This document shows positions 6,038 to 11,053 of a DNA stretch of 11,053 nucleotides, one piece after another (position 1 is the stretch's first letter; each line of letters starts with the position of its first letter). A program made the translations under genes and the position numbers. The DNA lies in the NCBI GenBank assembly GCA_947484105.1, contig CANKON010000024.1:1-11053 (forward strand), written 5' to 3'. The notes under the pieces were generated by a model. It saw nothing but the letters and a program-made list of their open reading frames with translations, had not been told where the DNA came from and did no database searches. Origin of the DNA: Methylococcaceae bacterium (GTDB lineage: Bacteria; Pseudomonadota; Gammaproteobacteria; Methylococcales; Methylomonadaceae).

Positions 6038-6084
6038 GCGTTTGTGCGGATTTTGGCAAGAATGGGGACAAATTTTTATCGTTT

Positions 6085-6114
6085 TTGTCACGATTAAGAT
6101 TTTCAGATTAAGAT
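6085..6114 (+). promoter_or_regulatory. Candidate hpt promoter with a direct repeat and a short hairpin
   Basis: TTGTCA (6085-6090, five of six consensus bases) and TAAGAT (6109-6114) are 18 nt apart. The nonamer GATTAAGAT occurs twice, at 6092-6100 and 6106-6114, 14 nt apart, so the second copy covers the -10. A 7-bp hairpin follows (TAAGATG 6109-6115, loop TACTC, CATCTTA 6121-6127) and lies at the predicted transcript start. The repeat could be an operator, but no known regulator site is recognised. Confidence 0.45.
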
Positions 6115-6150
6115 GTACTCCATCTTATTAAATTAACTTTTGAAAAATTT

Positions 6151-6690
6151 ATGAAAAATGAAATTGAAACTGTCCGCGCGACAGCTGAATTGCTGTACAG
6201 CAAAATTGAAATTGAAGCCGCATTAGATTCGATGGCAAGACAAATTAACCAACTATTAGCCGACCGAAATCCATTAGTTTTAACGGTGATGAATGGCGGA
6301 TTAGTGGTGGCGGGACAATTATTAACACGTTTAACGATGCCGCTTACGTTGGATGCGGTTAACGCCAGCCGTTATCAAAACAAAACTGTCGGCACAGACG
6401 TAGAGTGGATTACAAAACCACGCGCGTCGTTACAAGGTCGAACCGTTTTGTTGATTGATGATATTTTGGATGCAGGCATTACGTTGGCGGCGATTTATGA
6501 TTACTGTGTCGAACAAGGCGCAAGTTCGGTTTATACCGCCGTTTTGCTCGATAAAAAATTGCCGCAATCAAAACCGATTACGGCAGATTTTATTGGTTTA
6601 AGCGTTGAAGATCGTTACGTTTTTGGTTATGGCATGGATTACAAAGGCTATTGGCGTAACGCTGATGGCATTTACGCTTGCGTTGATTGA
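6151..6690 (+). CDS. hpt: Hypoxanthine-guanine phosphoribosyltransferase
   Basis: The 179-residue enzyme transfers the phosphoribosyl group of PRPP to hypoxanthine or guanine, giving IMP or GMP in purine salvage. It follows the Pseudomonas-type sequence closely. Visible landmarks are the purine PRTase core beginning LVLTVMNGGLVVAGQLL (loop I, residues 42-58), the flexible-loop region SRYQNKT (73-79), and the PRPP-binding loop VLLIDDILDAGITL at 99-112 with the paired acidic residues D103 and D104. The C-terminal FGYGMDYKGYWRN is characteristic of this subfamily. The ATG at 6151 lacks a good Shine-Dalgarno sequence (only TGAAAAATTT precedes it), which may mean modest expression. The 3' end overlaps the convergent mtaD gene by 19 nt. 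Its neighbour makes methylthioinosine, from which hypoxanthine, the substrate of this enzyme, can be released. Confidence 0.93.
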   Translation: MKNEIETVRATAELLYSKIEIEAALDSMARQINQLLADRNPLVLTVMNGGLVVAGQLLTRLTMPLTLDAVNASRYQNKTVGTDVEWITKPRASLQGRTVLLIDDILDAGITLAAIYDYCVEQGASSVYTAVLLDKKLPQSKPITADFIGLSVEDRYVFGYGMDYKGYWRNADGIYACVD

Positions 6691-7997
6691 GCCAAACGCA
6701 CGCACCATTTTTCAACGTTTGTTTTAAGTTCTTTCAAATCAAAGGTTGTTAAATGGCGCGATTTCAACAAATGCTCGCCCGCCACCCAAACGTCAGTAAT
6801 TTGATGACGACTTGCCGCATAAACGATTTGCGAAATCGGACAATAAAGCGGCTGTGTTTCTAAATCACTCAAATCAATCGCAATGATGTCAGCCGCTTTG
6901 CCAATTTCTAATGAACCGATTTTTTGCTCTAAACCTAAAGCTTTCGCGCCATTAATCGTTGCCATCCGTAATGCGGTCATCGCTGGAATTGCGCTCGCAT
7001 CGTTCGCAACCGCTTTACCAATTAACGCAGCGGTTCGCATTTCGCCCAACATATCCAAGTCGTTATTACTCGCCGCACCGTCTGTCCCTAACGCGACATT
7101 GATGCCCGCTTTCAAACACTTCGCCACAGGACAAAAACCACTCGCCAATTTCAAATTTGATTCAGGGCAATGGACGATGCTTGCACCAACGTCGGCAAGC
7201 AATTTAATTTCCTCATCGTTTAACTGCGTGGCATGAACTGCAATCAGCGAATCATTTATCAAACCCAAATCGTGCAGCCGTTGCATCGGACGCTGACCAT
7301 TTTCAGCAAAAGCTGATTCCACTTCATGCGCGGTTTCGTGCAAATGAATATGAACAGGAAGTTTTAAATCCTGCGCCAAATCGTTAATCCGTTTCAATGG
7401 TTCATCCGAAACCGTATACGGTGCGTGCGGTGCGAAAGGTGTTGAAATCAATTCGTTTGCGTGCAATTCGTGATGCAATACCAACCCTTTCTCAATGTAT
7501 TCATCGCTGTTTTCTGCCCAAATGCTAGGAAAATCAATCACAATTAAACCCAAACTGGCGCGAATTCCGTGTTTAATGGCTTGTTGTGCCGCAACTTCAG
7601 GGAAAAAATACATATCGTTAAAACACGTTGTGCCACCACGCAACATTTCAGCAATGGCTAAATCCGTCCCATCACGGACAAATTCTTCGCTCATCCATTT
7701 ACTTTCTAAAACCCAAATGTGATTTTGCAACCAATCCATTAACGGCAAATCATCTGCTATGCCACGCATTAACGTCATTGCGGCGTGCGTGTGAGCGTTC
7801 ACAAAACCTGCGGTGAGCGCGTGAGTTTTCAATTCGATAACGTTGTCGCTTTGATAGCTCAAAATTGCCAATTCCATCGGCAATAATCCTAAAATTTTCC
7901 CGTCGTGAATTGCCAAACTGTAATTTTCAAAAACAACATTGGCGGGTTCAATGGGAATAATCCAACGTGCATGAATTAACGTGTCGATAGTTTGCAT
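6672..7997 (-). CDS. mtaD: 5-methylthioadenosine/S-adenosylhomocysteine deaminase (amidohydrolase)
   Basis: The 441-residue protein belongs to the TRZ/ATZ branch of the amidohydrolase superfamily. Metal ligands are visible as H69-T-H71 (VNAHTHAAM), H218 in HIHLHET, and D306 in LGTDGAASNNDLDML. E221, three residues after H218, and H255 (AVHATQL) match the acid-base residues of characterised MTA/SAH deaminases. Other family marks are MLRGGTTCFNDMYFF (118-132) and CPESNLKLASG (277-287). The likely reaction is deamination of 5'-methylthioadenosine to methylthioinosine, and perhaps of S-adenosylhomocysteine, in the cytoplasm. Related guanine or triazine deaminases are less likely given the length and motifs. 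The ATG at 7997 has only a weak AGAAAA ribosome site. It runs toward hpt and overlaps it by 19 nt; the next step of the pathway (MtnP-type phosphorylase) is not in the window. Confidence 0.9.
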   Translation of the reverse strand: MQTIDTLIHARWIIPIEPANVVFENYSLAIHDGKILGLLPMELAILSYQSDNVIELKTHALTAGFVNAHTHAAMTLMRGIADDLPLMDWLQNHIWVLESKWMSEEFVRDGTDLAIAEMLRGGTTCFNDMYFFPEVAAQQAIKHGIRASLGLIVIDFPSIWAENSDEYIEKGLVLHHELHANELISTPFAPHAPYTVSDEPLKRINDLAQDLKLPVHIHLHETAHEVESAFAENGQRPMQRLHDLGLINDSLIAVHATQLNDEEIKLLADVGASIVHCPESNLKLASGFCPVAKCLKAGINVALGTDGAASNNDLDMLGEMRTAALIGKAVANDASAIPAMTALRMATINGAKALGLEQKIGSLEIGKAADIIAIDLSDLETQPLYCPISQIVYAASRHQITDVWVAGEHLLKSRHLTTFDLKELKTNVEKWCVRLAQSTQA

Positions 7998-8041
7998 AAT
8001 TTTCTAGTAAATGGTTGAGGTTGAGTTTTTTTCAGTCTATC

Positions 8042-8073
8042 AAAAAGCGTTTAGAATCCATAACGTGCTTTTT
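8042..8073. terminator. Terminator-like stem with A5/T5 flanks in the mtaD-rppH spacer
   Basis: AAAAAGC (8042-8048) pairs with GCTTTTT (8067-8073); inside, GTT (8049-8051) can pair with AAC (8062-8064) with a 2-nt bulge, leaving a 10-nt loop. The T run works in both directions. It lies between divergent genes, where a simple gene-end terminator is not needed. On the minus strand it could sit in the mtaD leader, about 45-75 nt before the ATG, as an attenuator. Function unproven. Confidence 0.4.
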
Positions 8074-8092
8074 AATGAACTAGACCACTGCT

Positions 8093-8100
8093 GCTATAGT
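8093..8100 (+). promoter_or_regulatory. Extended -10 promoter element for rppH
   Basis: GCTATAGT is preceded by T (8092-8100 reads TGCTATAGT), an extended -10 (TGn plus TATAGT, five of six consensus bases). The -35 at 17 nt is weak (TTAATG), as is common for extended -10 promoters. Transcription would start near 8107, giving an rppH leader of about 119 nt. Confidence 0.5.
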
Positions 8101-8147
8101 ATCGAGCATTTTTTTATGGAACAATGTTGCGATTATAGAAACAACGA

Positions 8148-8203
8148 GCTGCCCACGCTGTCATTCTTGCGTTATGCACCCTTTCAAACAGCGAGTAGGC
8201 AGC
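8148..8203 (+). other. Nested inverted repeat in the rppH leader
   Basis: Two nested perfect 6-bp pairings form one long stem: GCTGCC (8148-8153) with GGCAGC (8198-8203), and CGCTGT (8156-8161) with ACAGCG (8188-8193), separated by a small internal loop (CA opposite AGTA). The apical loop is 26 nt and contains TGCGTTATGCA. The structure ends 22 nt before the rppH ATG and has no T run, so it is not a terminator. It is either an RNA leader structure or a protein-binding repeat. Confidence 0.5.
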
Positions 8204-8225
8204 AAATAAACAGGTTATTTTCAAC

Positions 8226-8753
8226 ATGATAGACTCAAAAGGATACCGCCCGAATGTGGGAATAATCCTTTGCAATGACGAGGGTCGTGTATTTTGGGCA
8301 AAACGAGTAGGTGTAAGTTCATGGCAATTTCCACAAGGTGGCATCAATCCAAATGAAGACCCAGAAACCGCGATGTACCGAGAATTGTGGGAAGAAACAG
8401 GTCTGCAACGCCATCACGTTCAAATTTTAGGGCGTACACGTTATTGGTTACGATACCAATTACCAGATCGTTATATTCGTAAAAACTCATTGCCATTATG
8501 TATTGGTCAAAAACAAATTTGGTTTATGTTACGTTTAGTCGCACAAGATTCTAGCGTAAGTTTTGATCATTGCGTTAATCCCGAATTTGATGGTTGGCGA
8601 TGGGTTAATTATTGGGAACCATTAAAAGATGTCGTGTATTTTAAACGCCGCGTATATCACAAAGCGATGAGCGAATTAGGCGAAATTTTAACGTTAGATT
8701 CTGTTCCCGTTGATGCGTCAGGCTATTTGGCGAGTGCGCGTGAATGGTGGTAA
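8226..8753 (+). CDS. rppH: RNA pyrophosphohydrolase (Nudix), initiator of 5'-end-dependent mRNA decay
   Basis: The 175-residue Nudix hydrolase removes phosphates from triphosphorylated (or diphosphorylated) RNA 5' ends, leaving a monophosphate that stimulates RNase E. The N-terminus [17 protein letters not shown] is nearly the E. coli RppH signature. The complete Nudix box is present: G38, five residues, E44, seven residues, then R52-E-L-W-E56-E57-T-G59-L60. WQFPQGGIN precedes it, and [13 protein letters not shown] and [13 protein letters not shown] match RppH further on, separating it from Ap4A hydrolases of other groups. The start ATG at 8226 has only AGG about 13 nt upstream, an imperfect ribosome site. 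Upstream is a structured leader and a promoter at about 8095. In many gammaproteobacteria rppH lies next to ptsP; here the next genes are copZ and copA, 57 nt downstream. Confidence 0.96.
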   Translation: MIDSKGYRPNVGIILCNDEGRVFWAKRVGVSSWQFPQGGINPNEDPETAMYRELWEETGLQRHHVQILGRTRYWLRYQLPDRYIRKNSLPLCIGQKQIWFMLRLVAQDSSVSFDHCVNPEFDGWRWVNYWEPLKDVVYFKRRVYHKAMSELGEILTLDSVPVDASGYLASAREWW

Positions 8754-8810
8754 GTCATTACAATTCAAATTACAAACTTTAGATTTTTATTTTAATTAAG
8801 GAAAATTCCC
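8754..8810 (+). promoter_or_regulatory. Spacer before copZ with a good ribosome site; no CueR box seen
   Basis: The 57-nt AT-rich spacer ends with AAGGA at 8798-8802, 8 nt before the copZ ATG, a good Shine-Dalgarno site. I see no hairpin terminator after rppH and no dyad of the MerR/CueR kind, which would sit in a 19-20-nt promoter spacer. CopZ and CopA may therefore be read partly from the rppH transcript, or from a promoter not recognisable here. Confidence 0.4.
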
Positions 8811-9020
8811 ATGACACAAACAGCAATTTTTACCGTGACGGGCATGAAATGTGGCGGTTGCGAAAACAATGTAACCGAAAAATTAACCGCATTAGACGGC
8901 GTAGTTAGTGCCGTTGCAGATTGTAAAGAAAATCACGTTAGTGTTGAATTCGATGCCGAAAAAATCGAAATTGATGATTTAGAAGACGTGATTATCGCAG
9001 CTGGTTTTGGCGTAGAGTAA
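8811..9020 (+). CDS. copZ: CopZ-type copper chaperone (single HMA domain)
   Basis: The 69-residue protein is a single heavy-metal-associated domain with the expected beta-alpha-beta-beta-alpha-beta order. The metal site is GMKCGGC with C14 and C17, and the domain ends in the typical AAGF segment. Such proteins bind Cu(I) in the cytoplasm and hand it to the HMA domain or membrane entry site of a CopA ATPase. The protein is acidic in its second half (EKIEIDDLEDV). A third cysteine, in ADCKENH, is near residue 38. The ATG has a good AAGGA ribosome site. The stop is 6 nt before the ATG of the ATPase gene, so the two are almost certainly one transcript. A mercury-type MerP role is unlikely because the partner is a CPC-type ATPase. 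Confidence 0.9.
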   Translation: MTQTAIFTVTGMKCGGCENNVTEKLTALDGVVSAVADCKENHVSVEFDAEKIEIDDLEDVIIAAGFGVE

Positions 9021-9026
9021 AAAATC

Positions 9027-11053
9027 ATGACTGCTGATTCTAACGTTTCAGAATTACGTTTATCTATTTTAGGAATGCGCTGCGCGGGTTGTATTGCGTC
9101 GGTTGAAGGCGCATTAACGTCTGTGACTGGTGTGGAATCGGTCAGTGTAAATTTTGCTGATCATTCCGCCATGGTGAAAGGCAATCCTGACATTGAAGCC
9201 TTGAAAAAATCGGTTAAAGCAGCGGGGTTTGATGCAGCGATTATGGAAGGTTTTGAAGACCCCGCGCAGCAAGAAGCTCAAGAAGTGGCACGTTATGCCT
9301 CGTTGATGAGAAAGGCAAAAATCTCAGGCGTATTTGGTGCATTTTTGATGATTACCGAGCATTTGGATTTAGTACCGATGATGGGAATGCCAAACAGCCA
9401 GCCGTTTTGGACATCCGTCGCAGTGATTACGTTAGGCATTATGATGTATTCTGGCAGTCATTTTTACAGCGGCGCGTATCAATCGTTTCGTTTGCGTCAA
9501 TACAACATGGATACGTTAATTGCGTTGGGAACGGGAGCAGCGTGGCTGTATTCGTGCGTGATGATTGATTATTACGCATCGTTCCCCGCCTTGTCGCAAC
9601 ACGCTTATTTTGAAGCGGCGGTGGTCATTTTAGCGTTTATCAATTTGGGCAATGCGCTCGAAACCAAAGCGCGAGGACAAACATCAGGGGCAATTCGAGA
9701 ATTGTTAGGTTTGCAACCTAGAACGGCGCGAGTCGTTAGAAATGGCAAAGAAATTGATGTACCAATTGAAGAAGTCGGTTTAGGTGAAACCTTGCGTGTT
9801 CGACCAGGCGAAAAAATCCCCGTCGATGGTGTTTTAACCGATGGGCATTCGAGCGTTGACGAATCGATGTTGACAGGTGAATCCATGCCTATCGAAAAAA
9901 CGATTGGCGCGTTAGTCGCAGGTGGCACAATGAATCAAACAGGCAGTTTTTTATTCACAGCAACCCGCATTGGACGTGATACGGCGTTGGCACAAATTAT
10001 TAAAAGTGTTCGCCAAGCCCAAAGCAGCAAACCGCAAATTGCCCGTTTGGCGGATCAAATTGCAAGCGTGTTTGTGCCAGCCGTCGTAGGCATTTCAGCG
10101 GTGACATTTTTACTTTGGCTGATTTTTGGCGGCGAAGGGGCTTTGGCGTATGCGTTTGTGACCTCAATGACGGTTTTGTTGATTGCTTGCCCTTGTGCAT
10201 TGGGATTAGCAACTCCGATTTCAGTCATGGTCGCGGTTGGACGTGCCGCACAATCAGGAATTCTGATTCGCAAAGGTGAGGCATTGCAAACCGCTGGAAA
10301 ATTGAATTGCATTATTTTGGATAAAACAGGCACCGTCACACAAGGTAAACCAACAGTTTCAAACGTTTTAGCCTTTGGTGATTTCGACGAAACCACCGTT
10401 TTACAACTCGCGGCAAGTTTAGAATCGGGTTCTGAACACCCGCTCGCAAGCAGTATTTTAGCGGCAGCAAAATCTCAGGATTTAAAACTTCACAGAATCA
10501 AAAAATTCAGCGCAATTGCTGGGCGTGGCGTAATGGGGCAATGGAAAGAGCAGTTTGTTTTATTTGGTAATAAAACGTTGATGCTCGAACAAAACATTGC
10601 AGTCGATGATTATTTGTCCACGTTGGACGAACTTGCCGAATTGGGACAAACACCGATGTTGTTAGCCGCAAGTCAAAAAATTGTGGGTATTATTTCCGTT
10701 TCTGATCCGATAAAAACAGATTCAGCCGAAGCTGTCAAAGCATTGAAAAATTTAGGCGTACGTTTGATTATGGTCACGGGCGACAATGAAATTACCGCAA
10801 AGGCGATTGCCAAACAAGCAGGAGTTTCCGAAGTAAAAGCACAAGTTTTACCCGAATTTAAGGTTGAAATTGTGCGTGAATTACAGCAAGCGGGTTATTG
10901 TGTTGGCATGGTCGGCGATGGCATTAACGACGCACCTGCTTTGGCGCAAGCCGATGTGGGCATGGCGATTGGTGGTGGAACAGATGTAGCGATTGAAAGT
11001 GCAGATATTGTGATTTTGCAAGGTTCGTTGTTGAAAGTTGCCGAAGCGATGAA
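9027..11053 (+). CDS. copA: Cu(I)-exporting P1B-type ATPase, 3' end outside window
   Basis: The plus strand is open from the ATG at 9027 to the window edge (675 full codons). One N-terminal HMA domain carries GMRCAGC (C19, C22). Membrane helices follow at about 98-118, 130-150, 165-185 and 195-215. The actuator domain has TGES at 283-286, the sixth helix the ion-binding C388-P-C390 motif, and the phosphorylation site is D432 in DKTGT. The nucleotide-binding domain has H471-P472 (SEHPLA) and VTGDN, and the hinge GDGIND lies at 630-635. CPC with this arrangement marks the Cu(I) (or Ag(I)) exporting class. The last two helices, which hold the remaining copper ligands, and roughly 60-90 residues are missing at the edge. 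The ribosome site is weak (AGAG across the copZ stop), suggesting translational coupling. No regulator gene is seen beside it. Confidence 0.95.
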   Translation, partial: MTADSNVSELRLSILGMRCAGCIASVEGALTSVTGVESVSVNFADHSAMVKGNPDIEALKKSVKAAGFDAAIMEGFEDPAQQEAQEVARYASLMRKAKISGVFGAFLMITEHLDLVPMMGMPNSQPFWTSVAVITLGIMMYSGSHFYSGAYQSFRLRQYNMDTLIALGTGAAWLYSCVMIDYYASFPALSQHAYFEAAVVILAFINLGNALETKARGQTSGAIRELLGLQPRTARVVRNGKEIDVPIEEVGLGETLRVRPGEKIPVDGVLTDGHSSVDESMLTGESMPIEKTIGALVAGGTMNQTGSFLFTATRIGRDTALAQIIKSVRQAQSSKPQIARLADQIASVFVPAVVGISAVTFLLWLIFGGEGALAYAFVTSMTVLLIACPCALGLATPISVMVAVGRAAQSGILIRKGEALQTAGKLNCIILDKTGTVTQGKPTVSNVLAFGDFDETTVLQLAASLESGSEHPLASSILAAAKSQDLKLHRIKKFSAIAGRGVMGQWKEQFVLFGNKTLMLEQNIAVDDYLSTLDELAELGQTPMLLAASQKIVGIISVSDPIKTDSAEAVKALKNLGVRLIMVTGDNEITAKAIAKQAGVSEVKAQVLPEFKVEIVRELQQAGYCVGMVGDGINDAPALAQADVGMAIGGGTDVAIESADIVILQGSLLKVAEAM

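Noticed and set aside
8016..8032. TTGAGGTTG followed by a T run resembling the sspA leader arm
   Set aside because: Only nine bases match, the orientation and context differ, and there is no matching first arm nearby.
8011..8115. Long form (72 codons, ATG at 8011) of the reading frame before rppH
   Set aside because: It spans the predicted promoter and the terminator-like stem, lacks a ribosome site and resembles no known protein; only the shorter 8116 form is kept, as a low-interest idea.
9605..10396. Minus-strand open frames within copA
   Set aside because: The copA frame shows TGES, CPC and DKTGT across this stretch; the opposite frames show no family pattern.
1..11053. Insertion sequences, CRISPR arrays, tRNA or rRNA genes, attachment sites, phage or defence genes
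   Set aside because: I looked for terminal inverted repeats, regularly spaced repeats, cloverleaf-like patterns and transposase or defence motifs and saw none; gene content is core metabolism and respiration.

Overview
The window looks like chromosomal DNA from a moderately AT-rich proteobacterium, most likely a gammaproteobacterium. The best evidence is the compact block petA-petB-petC-sspA-sspB (cytochrome bc1 complex followed by the stringent starvation proteins), together with an RppH very like the enterobacterial enzyme and a Pseudomonas-type hypoxanthine-guanine phosphoribosyltransferase. I cannot name the genus; a Thiotrichales-like sulfur or methane oxidiser would fit but is only a guess. 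I see no mobile element, CRISPR array, rRNA or tRNA, so this is mostly core chromosome.

Layout. 1-691 (minus): the 5' part of a secreted GlcG/HbpS-type heme-binding protein that runs off the left edge. 802-2023 (plus): a stand-alone JAMM metalloprotease, a small two-cysteine lipoprotein and a tyrosine-rich lipoprotein, closed by a strong bidirectional terminator at 2031-2066. 2091-5960 (minus): petABC-sspA-sspB, read right to left, with 1-4 nt overlaps inside petABC and between sspA and sspB. The only real gap, between petC and sspA, holds two hairpins and a consensus -10 element. 6151-6690 (plus): hpt, tail-to-tail with mtaD (6672-7997, minus), overlapping it by 19 nt. 7998-8225: a 228-nt divergent spacer with a promoter and two inverted-repeat structures. 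8226-8753 (plus): rppH. 8811 to the right edge (plus): copZ and the first 675 codons of a copA-type Cu(I) ATPase.

How the genes fit together. PetA, PetB and PetC form the quinol:cytochrome c oxidoreductase. SspA is an RNA polymerase-associated regulator and SspB a ClpXP adaptor. MtaD deaminates methylthioadenosine to methylthioinosine; after phosphorolysis by an MtnP-type enzyme not seen here, the released hypoxanthine is the substrate of Hpt, so this convergent pair suits a deamination route of purine salvage. RppH starts 5'-end-dependent mRNA decay. CopZ and CopA are a copper chaperone and exporter pair.

I found no clear new multi-gene system. The most interesting signals are regulatory: the sspA leader, where a hairpin with a T6 tract contains the Shine-Dalgarno sequence and begins next to an internal -10, and a nested inverted repeat in the rppH leader. 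Intergenic stretches are all shorter than 300 bases.
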